64,000 nt of DNA from Synechococcales cyanobacterium S06 (GTDB lineage Bacteria > Cyanobacteriota > Cyanobacteriia > Cyanobacteriales > JAABRE01): contig JAABRE010000006.1 of assembly GCA_011391125.1 (NCBI GenBank), positions 1-64,000 on the forward strand, given 5' to 3'. The notes beneath the pieces were generated by a model, which saw only the letters and a program-made list of their open reading frames with translations, was not told the origin of the DNA and did no database searches. Below, in pieces: positions 18,116 through 28,301 of the stretch; position 1 is the stretch's first letter; every line of letters starts with the position of its first letter. A program made the translations under genes and the position numbers.

Positions 18116-18605
18116 ACATTGATGGTAGGGTGGGTTAGCAGCGAGATTAATTTAGACGAAAAACTAGGGAGTTTTGATTCGCAGCGTAACCCACCATTTT
18201 AAATCTGGTATCCAATTCTCTATTTTGCCCACTAAGTTTAGTTATAGTTACCTATTAATTAATAAGCCAAAAATTTTGGTAAATTTATCGAAATTTTCGG
18301 TTTTTTTTCTCAAAAAAATGTTATTATCAAAATAGGAAAATAAATATTTTTTTTGGGGTTAGTTTCTGTTTTAGGTTAGGAAAGTAATCAAACATTTGAG
18401 TAGCAACAAAATAGTTTTTGTTCATGGCGAACAATTTTTAATTGTGCGCAACTTGGATGTTTTGCGAGCTTCAAACCTTGGCGGTTTTCCCCTAACATTG
18501 CGCCCGGAAATTTTCGCGCGACCAACCGTAATATTTTTTTCATTTACCTGACTTAATTGTAACAAATCAAGGTAAAAATTGCAAGTTTTGTAACAAAAAT
18601 TTACC
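18116..18605. other. Intergenic region with a MITE copy
   Basis: The left part (18121-18200) is an inverted-repeat element described separately. The region 18205-18605 has AT-rich flanks around a more GC-rich stretch (18430-18535) without a plausible gene on either strand. A small RNA is possible there, but I can name no family. It lies just downstream of the minus-strand glycosyltransferase gene. Confidence 0.4.
18121..18200. repeat. GTGGGTTA-type MITE, family 3
   Basis: Begins GGTAGGGTGGGTTAGCAGCG and ends GCGTAACCCACC. The element at 34395-34472 is the same sequence in the opposite orientation, sharing the ends and the GCGAGATTAATT block and a TTTTGATTCGC block. About 80 bp, no coding capacity. 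Confidence 0.75.
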
Positions 18606-21600
18606 TTAATTTTTGATAACTTGATGGGAAATAGAGAAAGTAGCTAAAGGAATAAAAGTATGATCGGGGAAAAAACCATGGAGTGATAATTGACAGTGAG
18701 AAGGCAAATTATAGATAGAGAAAAAAGAGAAAGAAAAACCGCTGTTAATAGAGTGAAAAATATCGGGAAAAAGGGTAGCAATATCAGGGCGAATATGCTG
18801 AACTGGAATAGTAGCAATTATGTTCTGATTATGCAAAATTTTCAGTTCAGAAACGGGGTAATTACGGCCAACAATCCAACCAGAAAAAGATAAAAACGGA
18901 GTTTCTAAAATACCAACTTTGGGTAAATCAAAAGAAAAAGCGGCCAATTTTTCAAGATTTAGGGGATTTACCGATATATCTAATACTTGAATACGGGTAT
19001 TTAGAGCCAAAGAATAATCTTCTCGAAGTCTAGTTAAATTAGGATGATAACAAGGATCATTTTTAATAAAAGTATCCCATTTTGTTCGGGTAATATTTAT
19101 TTCTTGTTGGAAGCGTTCTTGTTTTTCGGGAGTGTTTTCATAACCCCGACTTTGGGATTCAAAGTGATATAAAGTAACGTGGGGAAGACAGATAATTTGA
19201 TAGCCTTTTTCTCGGATTTTCAAACAGAAATCCACATCATTAAAAGTGACTTTCAAACTGTCATCAAAACCAGAAACTTGGTTAAAGACATCACGACGAC
19301 ACATTAAACAAGCACCGCTAACAGCCGAATAATTATTAACCGAGATTAACTGGCCAAAATAGCCGAAATCTTGAGCTGAAAAATAGCGATGGCCATGACC
19401 AGCAACTGCACCAATTCCGAGAATTATTCCAGCGTGTTGAATGGTATCGTCAGGGTATAATAAAGTAGCGCCAACTGCTCCTATAATTGGTCTGTGTGCT
19501 TGTTCCACCATAGCGTTTAACCAATCAGAATTGATAACTTCGGTATCATTATTGAGGAAAAGTAGATAATCACCCTGAGAAATTGATACGCCATAATTAT
19601 TAAGCTGAGAGTAATTAAAAGGCACATCTAAACGATGAAAACTAAAGCGTTTTGGTTCTAATTTTTGCCAATAATTAAAGACTTCTATTGTTTCAGTTTC
19701 ATCGCTACCATTATCAATAACAATTACCTCATAATTAGGGTAAGTAGTTTTAGTAAAAATGGACTGTAAACAGCGATTTAAAACATTACCTAAATTGCGA
19801 GTAGGAATAATAATACTAACAAGTTGATAATCAGTTATTTCATAGCGAACAGTATAAAAACCTTTGACGGTATTATGAGGAATAATAGTCCCTTTTTCTC
19901 CTCTGCGGAATAAAGCATCTTGTAAAGCTTTAATAGCAGTTTGATTATTTTCAGAGGCTAATTTTAAAGTATTACGAGAATGATATAAAATTTTAGGAAT
20001 ATGAAAAATATGCTGAGTTTTTTCAGTTAATCTTAGGACTAAATCATAATCTTGACTTCCCTCGTATCCGAGACGAAAACCTCCTATTTGTTTGAGCAAA
20101 GAATGACGATAAACTGCTAAATTTCCGGTGTACATTCGGGAGAGGAAAGAATCGGGACACCAATCTGGTTTAAAATGGGGATTATCTAATGTACCCTGAT
20201 CATTTATGTTATCTTCATCAGAATAAATAAAATCGGCTTCGGGATGTTGATTGAGCAATTTAACTACTTGAAAAAGGGCATCCGGTGTTAACAAATCATG
20301 GTTAGAGGGCACACAAATAAATTCACCAGTAGCTAAAGTTAAAGCGGAATTTAAAACAGCAGAAATAGCTTGATTTTCCGAGTTTAAAATAACTTTAATT
20401 CGGCCATCTTTTGCGGTATATTGATTTAAAATATCTTGGACATAAGGGTTAATGCTAATATTATCAACAAAAGTCAATTCCCAATCAGGATAAACTTGAG
20501 CTAAAACTGATTCAATGGTATCTCGCAAAAAGTTTTCACTGGTGTGATAAACTGGGACAATAATACTAATAATAGGCCGATATTTAAAAGTATAAATTTC
20601 GTGACTAAAAGCTAATAAATCTTCAGTTTGAGGAGCATTAGTTTCCCACCAAAGTTGATAAATTTGGGGAGCAAGGGAAGTGGAATTAAATGATTTAGGT
20701 ATTAATGTTTCTTCCTGATTAAGTAATATTTTTAATTGGTTTGTTTGCTGATAGGATTCTAAATCAGTGGGGTTGGCCATTATTATTTGTTCATAATAAC
20801 TCAATGATTGATTTAAATAATCAAGCCCTTGTTGATAAAATGCCCTAGCTAATTTTTGGGTAACAAATGGCAAATTTGGTTGACGATTAAGAGCTTTATA
20901 ATAATTAATAATTGCTTGTTCCCATTGTTTTAAATGCAAAAAAGCTTCAGCTAAATTATAATAGGACCAGACAAAATCAGGATTTAATTTAATAGCTTGA
21001 TGATAACATTTAACAGCATTTTGCCACTGTTCTAATTTCAAAAAAGCATCACCTAAATTATGATAGGACCAAGAAAAAGCGGGATTTAATTTAATAGCTT
21101 GATGATAACATTTAACAGCATTTTGCCACTGTTCTAATTTCAAAAAAGCATCACCTAAATGATGATAAAGTTGTGATTCTAAAGGGGTTATTTTGAGTAA
21201 TTCCTGATAACAAGTAACCAAATCTTCCCAAGCTTCTAATTTCAACAATTGATTGGCTAAATGATGATAAACTTGAGGGTGTTCTGGTTTAAGTTTTAAA
21301 ACTCGGCGATAATCTTCAAGGGATTTGGGATATTGGTTTTCTTGTAGAGAATAATTGTCTAATTTTAATTTCTCGTTCTCTTCATCTTTAAGGGTAAGAA
21401 TTTCGTTTATTTTTTCTTGAAAAGTAATAGAATTAGGATAAAAAATTAAGGGAATTTGACAAATCACGATCGCCTCATCAAGCTGTTTATGATGAATTAA
21501 AGCTTGGACTAGACCGAAATACAAATCAAGATTTCTCGGTTGAAATTCTAAAAGTTTATGATAATGAATTAATTTATTAGGATATTCTTTAATACCTTGA

Positions 21601-21893
21601 AAATGAAGATTTAAAAGAATTTCTTTGGTAGTTTCCGCTTGTTTTTGTAAAACAGAAGCAAGTTTACGATGAATAAAAGGCAATTTAGGATCAAGTTGTT
21701 TAGCCTTTTTATAAGCTTGAACCGCTTTAGGATATTGTTGTAAATTAGCAAAAAGATCGCCTAAAATAAGATAAAATTGGGGACGATCTGGTGCTAATTG
21801 AATAATTGATTCATAAGCGGTAATCGCCCCTAAAAAGTTATCTTGTTTAAGATAATCTTCAGCTAATTTAAGATAGATTGAAATATTGTCCAT
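18606..21893 (-). CDS. TPR protein with two GT2 glycosyltransferase domains
   Basis: A 1095-residue protein. Residues 1-390 are tetratricopeptide repeats (LAEDYLKQDNFLGAITAYESIIQL and others). A first family 2 glycosyltransferase domain starts near 440 (PIISIIVPVYHTSENFLRDTIESVLAQVYPDW), with YSDEDN as the metal-binding acidic motif. A second starts near 690 (LVSIIIPTRNLGNVLNRCLQSIF) with LLFLNNDTEV. Two adjacent TPR units are nearly identical at DNA level (102-bp period, about 20977-21177). It probably builds surface polysaccharide; donor and acceptor are unknown. Confidence 0.82.
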   Translation of the reverse strand: MDNISIYLKLAEDYLKQDNFLGAITAYESIIQLAPDRPQFYLILGDLFANLQQYPKAVQAYKKAKQLDPKLPFIHRKLASVLQKQAETTKEILLNLHFQGIKEYPNKLIHYHKLLEFQPRNLDLYFGLVQALIHHKQLDEAIVICQIPLIFYPNSITFQEKINEILTLKDEENEKLKLDNYSLQENQYPKSLEDYRRVLKLKPEHPQVYHHLANQLLKLEAWEDLVTCYQELLKITPLESQLYHHLGDAFLKLEQWQNAVKCYHQAIKLNPAFSWSYHNLGDAFLKLEQWQNAVKCYHQAIKLNPDFVWSYYNLAEAFLHLKQWEQAIINYYKALNRQPNLPFVTQKLARAFYQQGLDYLNQSLSYYEQIIMANPTDLESYQQTNQLKILLNQEETLIPKSFNSTSLAPQIYQLWWETNAPQTEDLLAFSHEIYTFKYRPIISIIVPVYHTSENFLRDTIESVLAQVYPDWELTFVDNISINPYVQDILNQYTAKDGRIKVILNSENQAISAVLNSALTLATGEFICVPSNHDLLTPDALFQVVKLLNQHPEADFIYSDEDNINDQGTLDNPHFKPDWCPDSFLSRMYTGNLAVYRHSLLKQIGGFRLGYEGSQDYDLVLRLTEKTQHIFHIPKILYHSRNTLKLASENNQTAIKALQDALFRRGEKGTIIPHNTVKGFYTVRYEITDYQLVSIIIPTRNLGNVLNRCLQSIFTKTTYPNYEVIVIDNGSDETETIEVFNYWQKLEPKRFSFHRLDVPFNYSQLNNYGVSISQGDYLLFLNNDTEVINSDWLNAMVEQAHRPIIGAVGATLLYPDDTIQHAGIILGIGAVAGHGHRYFSAQDFGYFGQLISVNNYSAVSGACLMCRRDVFNQVSGFDDSLKVTFNDVDFCLKIREKGYQIICLPHVTLYHFESQSRGYENTPEKQERFQQEINITRTKWDTFIKNDPCYHPNLTRLREDYSLALNTRIQVLDISVNPLNLEKLAAFSFDLPKVGILETPFLSFSGWIVGRNYPVSELKILHNQNIIATIPVQHIRPDIATLFPDIFHSINSGFSFSFFSIYNLPSHCQLSLHGFFPDHTFIPLATFSISHQVIKN

Positions 21894-22063
21894 TAATAAT
21901 CATTGAAGGTAAATAAAGTAAAAAAATTGCGCTTGTTTTTGCCATAAAGCAGAAAAAAGGGAACTATTTAATGAGCAAATTCTCGGCTAATTTTAAGAGC
22001 AGTTTCTAGGATTTTAAGCTTATTTTTTAAGCAGAAAAAACCCAGAAAACCACCCTAAAATAA

Positions 22064-23317
22064 TTAAACAGTCGCTGTGGATAACAAAGCTTCTTTTAAC
22101 AATTGTGCCTTATCAGTAACTTCCCAAGGTAAGTTTAAATCAGTACGGCCAAAATGCCCATAAGCTGCCACATCCTGATAAAATCTGCCGTTATTTTCTG
22201 AAGGTAAATCCCGCAAATTAAAAGCTTGAATAATACCAGCAGGGCGTAACTCAAAATGTTCTTTTACTGCTTCTAAAAGTTTCATTTCATCGACTTTAGA
22301 AGTACCAAAAGTTTCCACCATAATACTAACAGGACGAGCGACACCGATGGCATAACTGACCTGTACTTCACACTTATCGGCTAAACCAGCAGCAACGATA
22401 TTTTTAGCAACATAGCGACAAGCATAAGAGGCGCTACGATCTACCTTAGTGGGGTCTTTGCCAGAAAAAGCACCGCCTCCATGACGGGAATAACCACCAT
22501 AAGTATCAATAATAATCTTCCTACCGGTCAACCCCGCATCACCTTGGGGACCACCAATGACGAATTTACCAGTAGGATTAACTAAAAACTTAGTTTCCTC
22601 AGTGGGTTTAATGACATCTTCAGCAAAGACCTGTTTAACCACATGGTCCCACAAATCGGCTTTAATTTTAGCTTGTACAGCGCTAGTCTCGCTAATTTCC
22701 CCAATGGTTTCGTCATGTTGGGTAGAGATTAAAATGGTGTCAATGCCAACAGGTTTGCCGTCTTCATAAGCGATGGTGACTTGAGTTTTTCCATCAGGTC
22801 TCAAATAGGGTAAATCACCATTTTTACGGACAACACTTAAACGACGGGAGAGACGGTGTGCTAAACTAATGGGCAAAGGCATCAATTCGGGAGTTTCGTT
22901 ACAAGCATAACCAAACATCAAACCTTGATCCCCTGCACCAATATGATCTAATTCGTCTTCGCTAAGTTGATGTCTTCGCTCTTGGGCATGGGTGACACCT
23001 TGGGCAATATCGGCAGATTGTTCATCTAGCGCCACTAAAATGGAACAACTGTTAGCCGAAAAACCGTTATCAGCGTTGGTATAACCAATCTCGGCAATCT
23101 TTTTGCGAGTAATTTCAACAAAATTGACATGGGCGTTGCTGGTAATTTCACCAGTAATCAAAACCAAACCAGTATTGACTACCACTTCGGCGGCGACTCG
23201 ACTCATGGGGTCAAGGGTGAGCAAAGTGTCTAAAATAGTATCAGAAATTTGGTCACAAATTTTATCAGGATGACCTTCGGTAACGGATTCAGATGTAAAA
23301 AGATAGCGATGAGACAA
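22064..23317 (-). CDS. metK: S-adenosylmethionine synthase
   Basis: Makes S-adenosylmethionine from methionine and ATP. The 417-residue enzyme has GHPDK at 15-19, [12 protein letters not shown] in the middle and [16 protein letters not shown] near residue 275-290. Length is normal for cyanobacterial MetK. It is transcribed alone on the minus strand. The 561 bp upstream contain two copies of an 82-bp repeat. No SAM riboswitch fold was recognised. Confidence 0.97.
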   Translation of the reverse strand: MSHRYLFTSESVTEGHPDKICDQISDTILDTLLTLDPMSRVAAEVVVNTGLVLITGEITSNAHVNFVEITRKKIAEIGYTNADNGFSANSCSILVALDEQSADIAQGVTHAQERRHQLSEDELDHIGAGDQGLMFGYACNETPELMPLPISLAHRLSRRLSVVRKNGDLPYLRPDGKTQVTIAYEDGKPVGIDTILISTQHDETIGEISETSAVQAKIKADLWDHVVKQVFAEDVIKPTEETKFLVNPTGKFVIGGPQGDAGLTGRKIIIDTYGGYSRHGGGAFSGKDPTKVDRSASYACRYVAKNIVAAGLADKCEVQVSYAIGVARPVSIMVETFGTSKVDEMKLLEAVKEHFELRPAGIIQAFNLRDLPSENNGRFYQDVAAYGHFGRTDLNLPWEVTDKAQLLKEALLSTATV

Positions 23318-23445
23318 TTTTCCAGATTCCCTTTTTTGGTAAAGTTAAACTCTAATTTTAACAGCCATTTTGTGACTATAGTAATATTTGTAACGTAATC
23401 TAAGTGGGCGATCGCTTTTTACAAATAACAATAATTGAATTTTAC

Positions 23446-23527
23446 CTGAATATAATGATGTACCCCCCTACTCCCCCTCGCGAGGGGGGAAGTTACCCGT
23501 GTTTTTTTTGATTGTAATTTAGGGCAA
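23446..23527. repeat. 82-bp direct repeat, copy 1
   Basis: Starts CTGAATATAATGATGTACCC and has a CCCCCTCGCGAGGGGG palindrome in the middle, then a T8 run and TTTAGGGCAA. It differs from the copy 209 bp downstream at about three positions. The palindrome followed by T8 could act as a terminator for plus-strand transcription. Confidence 0.9.
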
Positions 23528-23654
23528 GCTAATTAGATAGCAGTAAGAAATCAGCTTGCAGTGCTCAAAGTCTGATTATTAAAGGAGTTTTGATTAATAG
23601 GCGATCGAGTCAGAGAAGAATCGATCGCCCTTGGGAAGTTAACTTGATTTTTAA

Positions 23655-23736
23655 CTGAATATAATGATGTACCCCCCTTGCCCCCCTCGCGAGGGGGGAA
23701 GTTACCCGTGTTTTTTTTGATTGTAATTTAGGGCAA
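23655..23736. repeat. 82-bp direct repeat, copy 2
   Basis: The second copy of the repeat at 23446-23527, same orientation. The central palindrome is CCCCCCTCGCGAGGGGGG. The spacing between copies is 127 bp and includes a GCGATCGAGT...ATCGATCGCC segment. Confidence 0.9.
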
Positions 23737-23878
23737 ATAAAACTAAATTTTGATTAGACAAGTCTAATAAAATGCTTGACAAGAAATATAAAAAGTGCCT
23801 AAAATAAAAAATAGGCTTAAAGCCTTGTGCAGGGTTTTTAAAAATTCTGCATAAAATCACATCTAAGGAAAGTATAAC

Positions 23879-24628
23879 ATGAATAGCAAAAAAGCGAAAG
23901 TAGCCGATGTAAAAATCGGCAACAAAATTATTGAAGGGATAATGCTATCTGATGGCAGTTTTGGTATTGCTATACCTCAAATTGCCAGCCTTGTTTGTAC
24001 ATCCAGCAACACAGCATCAAGAGACTTTAAACGCTTACTAGGAGAGGATTTTCGTCCATCCAAAGTATCAACAGAACTAGGAAACCAAAAAATAAATGTT
24101 ATTGATTTAATTGCCTTTGAACAGATTTTAGCCAAGTTAGATAGAAAAGGAAATTTTTTTGCTCAACAATTCAGAGATGACTTAGTGGGATTAAGCTTAC
24201 AACAATTATTCTGTGATGCATTTGGTCAAAAATTTGACTTAGAAGAGCGTCAACAATGGCTAAAAATCAGACAAGAAGGCAAAATCACTCGTCGTCATTT
24301 AACGGATGCTGTGGCCGACTACATTAAACGACATAATATCACAGGTAATAAAGCTACATTTTACTATAAACAAGTGACAGATAAAATCTACGAAGGATTA
24401 ACAGGGATAAAAACGACTAAGAAATTGAGGGAAAAATTAGATGTTCCTGAGAAACAAACACCAAGGGATTACATTAGCGATAATGATCTACTGCATATTC
24501 AGGAGGTAGAAGATACAGTTCAAAGATATATTGATAATCAGGATAGTTCACCTTTAGAAGCAGTAGATCAAGTGATTCGGGCCTTACTGCTTAAAGATTC
24601 AGGTTTAAGCCGAAAATTGAAACTGTAG
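23879..24628 (+). CDS. Unrecognised protein, possibly phage-derived
   Basis: A 249-residue soluble protein. I recognise no family firmly. The N-terminal 120 residues (AIPQIASLVCTSSNTASRDFKRLLGEDF, then GNQKINVIDLIAFEQILAKLDRKGNFFAQQFRDDLVGLSLQQLF) recall antirepressor/BRO-like phage proteins. The middle (KITRRHLTDAVADYIKRHN) and C-terminal half look helical. It is flanked by repeats on both sides, which fits transferred DNA. A strong AAGGAAAG site supports the ATG start. Confidence 0.5.
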   Translation: MNSKKAKVADVKIGNKIIEGIMLSDGSFGIAIPQIASLVCTSSNTASRDFKRLLGEDFRPSKVSTELGNQKINVIDLIAFEQILAKLDRKGNFFAQQFRDDLVGLSLQQLFCDAFGQKFDLEERQQWLKIRQEGKITRRHLTDAVADYIKRHNITGNKATFYYKQVTDKIYEGLTGIKTTKKLREKLDVPEKQTPRDYISDNDLLHIQEVEDTVQRYIDNQDSSPLEAVDQVIRALLLKDSGLSRKLKL

Positions 24629-25048
24629 GGGCGCAATGCTTGCGCCCTAGTTTGTAGGGTGGGTAATGGCGTAATTAATTGTTGTCATCGCCAAATTCGC
24701 TTAAATCGCCATTGCCCACTACGAGGATTAGGTAGGCAACACGAATATTTAATCAAGGGTGAGCATTACATAATTAATCGCCGTTTTACCCACCCTACAA
24801 GCTATAGTAGGGTATTTCACGCAAAGGCGCAAAGGGGTTATCTGTTTTCTATACTATAAGGTGGGTTAGGACCGCAAAGACGCAAAGGGGGTTATCGGTT
24901 TGTTGCTTTCTCCTTGGCTCAAGTAATACTAAATCGCTACAAACTAGGCCAGTCAAGGGGTTTCGTTACAATGAAAAAAAAAACAAAATTACCAAAATTT
25001 AAGCTATATTAAAAATTAACAATTTTTAGGAAGTAAAAGGAGTTAATT
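24629..25048. other. Intergenic region with a MITE and short repeat fragments
   Basis: Contains GGGGCGCAATGCTTGCGCCC (a small palindrome at 24629-24648), the element at 24654-24798, and two ACGCAAAGGCGCAAAGGGG-like fragments near 24820 and 24875. Nothing gene-like. AAGGAGTT at 25038-25045 is the ribosome site of the RTX gene. Confidence 0.6.
24654..24798. repeat. GTAGGGTGGG MITE-like element
   Basis: A 145-bp element with perfect 13-bp inverted ends, GTAGGGTGGGTAA (24654-24666) and TTACCCACCCTAC (24786-24798). The ends match the other GTAGGGTGGG elements in the window, while the interior differs from them. Confidence 0.75.
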
Positions 25049-26341
25049 ATGCTGTATGAAACTATTTTTCAAGACAATTTCGACACGGAAAACAATGGAG
25101 AATGGATGTATAATTATGAAAACCTAGCTAATTGGAATATCTTAAGGGGTAGTATTGATTTAATCGGTAATGGTGGCGACGATTTCCTCCCTGGTAATGG
25201 AATGTACCTTGATCTTGATGGTACAACCGGTAAGGCTGGGAAATTAGAATCTAAAACTGTCTTTAATTTAGATGCAGGAGAATATGTTTTACAATTTAAT
25301 CTTGCAGGTTCACAAAGGGGAGATACAAATACAGTAAAAGTTAGTCTAGGTGGAGTCTTTAGTGAAAAGTTTACTTTAACCAGTGATGAACCTTTTACTA
25401 CAATTACGCGCACAATTTCAGTGTCTGAAACAACACCTGGTACATTAATCTTTGATCACACAGGAGGAGGAGATCAAACTGGACTTTTACTAGATAATGT
25501 AGAATTGAAAAAAGTTGTCAGCGAACCTCTCAATTTAACGGGTACATCAGGAAAAGACACCCTTGAAGGTACGAACTTTAATGATACTTTAAACGGGTTA
25601 GGTGGTAATGACTATCTTGACGGAAAAGGTGGACTTGATTCCTTGGTCGGTGGAGTCGGCAATGATACTTATATTGTTGACAATGTAGGGGATATTGTGA
25701 CAGAATTAGCCGGAGAAGGTACAGATTTAGTTAAATCTAGTGTTAGTTATCAACTCCCTGATAATGTGGAAAACCTTACTCTGACAGGGAATGAGAATTT
25801 AACTGGTAAAGGAAACCAACTGAATAATAAGATCACAGGTAATACTAAAAATAATCGCCTTTTCGGTTATGGTGGCAATGATAACCTGATTGGGGGAGCG
25901 GGAAACGACTCCCTTTTTGGTGGAGCAGGAAATGATACCCTCAAAGGTGACACTGGTAATGATTATCTCAGTGGTGGTTTAGGTAATGATGAACTTACTG
26001 GTGGTGTTGGTAGCGATATTTTAAGTGGTGGTACTGGTCAAGATAATTTTATTTTCCTCAATCCCAATGAGGGTTTAGACATTATCACTGATTTTTCGAT
26101 CGCCGATGACACCATCAAGATCAAAGCTTCAGCGTTTGGTTTTAATTCCACAGGGGCGATCGCCCAAGACCAATTCGTCACAGGTGAAGGGGCGATCGAC
26201 AGCAATGATTATTTTGTGTATGATAACAGTACAGGGATTTTATCCTTTGATTCGGACGCAAATGGGGCTTTAGCTCCTGTACCTTTAGTCATGTTGGACA
26301 ATATTCCAGCCATTACGAATGCAGATATTGTCTTGTTTTAA
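25049..26341 (+). CDS. RTX-type calcium-binding secreted protein
   Basis: A 430-residue protein. Residues 1-155 form a beta-sandwich-like region (LDAGEYVLQFNLAGSQRGDTNTVKVSLGG...LLLDNVELKK). From about 170 to 345 there are glycine/aspartate nonapeptide repeats (GGNDYLDGKGG, GAGNDTLKGDTGNDYLSGG) that fold into calcium-binding beta rolls. The C terminus (DIITDFSIADDTIKI) resembles type I secretion signals. No signal peptide, as expected for that route. No transporter genes are nearby. Several HIP1-like GCGATCG sites occur in the 3' part. Confidence 0.85.
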   Translation: MLYETIFQDNFDTENNGEWMYNYENLANWNILRGSIDLIGNGGDDFLPGNGMYLDLDGTTGKAGKLESKTVFNLDAGEYVLQFNLAGSQRGDTNTVKVSLGGVFSEKFTLTSDEPFTTITRTISVSETTPGTLIFDHTGGGDQTGLLLDNVELKKVVSEPLNLTGTSGKDTLEGTNFNDTLNGLGGNDYLDGKGGLDSLVGGVGNDTYIVDNVGDIVTELAGEGTDLVKSSVSYQLPDNVENLTLTGNENLTGKGNQLNNKITGNTKNNRLFGYGGNDNLIGGAGNDSLFGGAGNDTLKGDTGNDYLSGGLGNDELTGGVGSDILSGGTGQDNFIFLNPNEGLDIITDFSIADDTIKIKASAFGFNSTGAIAQDQFVTGEGAIDSNDYFVYDNSTGILSFDSDANGALAPVPLVMLDNIPAITNADIVLF

Positions 26342-26427
26342 AAGGTTTGTTGTTGGGCTTCAGCCCAATCCAAGATAGCCCTAAAGCACAATAACGAGAA
26401 CTTGTTTTAAATGGTTCGTTGTTGATA

Positions 26428-27195
26428 CTAAAGCTCAAAAGAAGATAGGGCTAGAGCATCGACAACGAACTCTTTTAAATCGGCGATCGCCACATCAGCA
26501 TTGCGCAAATGGACAGCATTAGGTTTGCCCCAACAAATACCGATCGCCCCGGCGGCATTGGCTTGCTTCGCCATGACTATATCGCTTTCGGCGTCCCCGA
26601 TCATCAAAGTATTGGCGGGATCAACCCCGATAACTTGACAAGCTTCTAAAAACAACCGCGGATCAGGTTTAATGAAACCGTCGGGATCACTTCCGAGGGC
26701 AACTTGGACATAATTAGAGAGTTGGTATTGGGTCACAAAAAGGGTCACATTAGCGGTTGTATCAGCCGATACTATGCCTATTTTCAAACCCGACTCTGAA
26801 AAAGCCTTAATGGACTCTAAAACCCCGGCAAATAAAGGAGAAATTTCGGCGCGATTTTGGACAAATTGATCGGCTTCTTGAAAAGATTTTTGGGCAATGG
26901 CCAAAGATTCCAGCCAACCCCGTCCTGTTTCTGCAATATAGGCGGCAGCGGCAATTTCATTTTCATACCTTGACCCCACAGCCATCAATCCAGCTGGGTC
27001 GAGGTAATCATCTTGAATCCCAAAAGCCATTAATAAAGGTTCACCGATACCGGGGATTTGCGCATCAATTAAACGGGCGCGTTTAAGTCCCAATTCCCGC
27101 CAAAAATTGTGGGAATTTACCAAAGTGCCATCTTTATCAAAAATAATCGCTTCAATCTCAGGGAACTGGCGATCGCCACATTGAATTGTTAACAA
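26428..27195 (-). CDS. HAD-superfamily hydrolase, phosphoglycolate phosphatase-like
   Basis: A subfamily IA HAD phosphatase. Motif I is IIFDKDGTLVN, motif II is IGIVSADTT, motif III includes KPDPRLF, and motif IV is MIGDAESDIVMAKQANA. Such enzymes dephosphorylate small metabolites such as 2-phosphoglycolate; the substrate is not certain. I chose a TTG start at 27195 because AGGAG lies 6 bases upstream; a longer frame to 27273 would run through a GCGCCC repeat fragment and lacks a site. rpsA lies upstream on the same strand, with 92 bp between its stop and this start. Confidence 0.8.
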   Translation of the reverse strand: MLTIQCGDRQFPEIEAIIFDKDGTLVNSHNFWRELGLKRARLIDAQIPGIGEPLLMAFGIQDDYLDPAGLMAVGSRYENEIAAAAYIAETGRGWLESLAIAQKSFQEADQFVQNRAEISPLFAGVLESIKAFSESGLKIGIVSADTTANVTLFVTQYQLSNYVQVALGSDPDGFIKPDPRLFLEACQVIGVDPANTLMIGDAESDIVMAKQANAAGAIGICWGKPNAVHLRNADVAIADLKEFVVDALALSSFEL

Positions 27196-27287
27196 AACAT
27201 TCTCCTCGTTTCTTGTTGCATTTGGGCGCATTGCGTGCGCCCTAGAACAGATGTTCGTCCCTAGGGGAAACAACGAACACCGGTTAA

Positions 27288-28283
27288 CTATTCCACCGCA
27301 GCTGGGATTTCTTCTTCAATGACCACGGGTTCTTCAGAAGTTACCTCTTCGAGAGCGGATGTTTCTTCAGGGGTTAACCCCATGGCTTCAGCTCTCATTT
27401 TTTCGCGATATTTAGCGGCCATTTCGTCGGCTTTTTCAAAGACTAAATCGCGATTTTTCAACATATCGCCGGCTTCTGGTTCAAGCTGTTTAGTTGAGAG
27501 AGAAATTCGGCCTCTTTCGGCATCTAAATCAATGATCATTACTTTCAATTCATCATTAACATTAAAGACACTGTGGGGGGTATCAATATGGTCATGGGAA
27601 ATTTCAGAAATATGAAGTAATCCACTAACTCCACCAATATCAATGAAAGCACCATAGGGCTTGATTCCGCGTACTGAACCAATGACAACTTCTCCAACTT
27701 CCAAACCGTTCATCTTACGTTCAACCAAAGCGCGACGATGGCTGAGAACTAATCTATTACGGTCTTCATCAACTTCTAAGAATTTGAGGGGTAAATCTTG
27801 ACCAACTAAATCTTCCTTAGCTTGACGGGTGCTAATATGAGAGCCCGGAATAAAACCGCGTAATCCTTCGATGCGAACTAAAGCGCCACCACGATTAGTA
27901 GCGAAGACATTGGAGCGCACAGTTGCATCTTCTGCTTGTAATTGGCGAACTCTTTCCCAAGCGCGCATATATTCAATGCGACGAATCGAAAGAGTTAATT
28001 GTCCATCTTCATTTTCATCGGTAAGGATAAAAAATTCTCTAGTTTCATTGGCTTGTAAAACTTCGGTAGGATCATCAACTCGGTTAATTGACATTTCCTG
28101 AATGGGAATATATGCGGCTGTTTTTGCACCAATATCAATCAGAGCACCTCTTGGCTCCATGCTAAATACTGTACCGGCCACGACATCACCGGGGTTAAAG
28201 TGATAATCATATCTATCGAGAAGGGCTGCAAAATCTTCGTGAGTAAAGCCAATTTCTTGAGTTCTTGTTTTCTGACTGATCAT
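27288..28283 (-). CDS. rpsA: 30S ribosomal protein S1
   Basis: The cyanobacterial short form of S1, about 331 residues with three S1 RNA-binding domains: PGDVVAGTVFSMEPRGALIDIGAKTAAYIP, then DATVRSNVFATNRGGALVRIEGLRGFIPGS, then VGEVVIGSVRGIKPYGAFIDIGGVSGLLHISE. An acidic tail follows. It binds mRNA at the 30S platform. Homologues start at MISQKT-like sequence, so I prefer the ATG at 28283 over 28301; a GAGGAA stretch lies between them. Confidence 0.93.
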   Translation of the reverse strand: MISQKTRTQEIGFTHEDFAALLDRYDYHFNPGDVVAGTVFSMEPRGALIDIGAKTAAYIPIQEMSINRVDDPTEVLQANETREFFILTDENEDGQLTLSIRRIEYMRAWERVRQLQAEDATVRSNVFATNRGGALVRIEGLRGFIPGSHISTRQAKEDLVGQDLPLKFLEVDEDRNRLVLSHRRALVERKMNGLEVGEVVIGSVRGIKPYGAFIDIGGVSGLLHISEISHDHIDTPHSVFNVNDELKVMIIDLDAERGRISLSTKQLEPEAGDMLKNRDLVFEKADEMAAKYREKMRAEAMGLTPEETSALEEVTSEEPVVIEEEIPAAVE

Positions 28284-28301
28284 GGGCAAATAGTTCCTCA
28301 T

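Larger units (their letters stand above)
23318..23878. other. Intergenic region with paired 82-bp repeats
   Basis: The divergent gap between metK and the unrecognised gene at 23879. It holds two direct copies of an 82-bp repeat (23446-23527 and 23655-23736) and HIP1-related sites near 23409 and 23600-23630. AAGGAAAG just before 23879 is a good ribosome site for the plus-strand gene. Confidence 0.6.

Noticed and set aside
18430-18540. Possible tRNA or small RNA in a GC-richer patch
   Set aside because: No cloverleaf, TTCGA loop or known RNA motif could be built; left as unexplained intergenic DNA.
24659-24859. Open frame of 66 codons
   Set aside because: It lies across the inverted ends of a MITE-like element and has no ribosome site or protein-like pattern.
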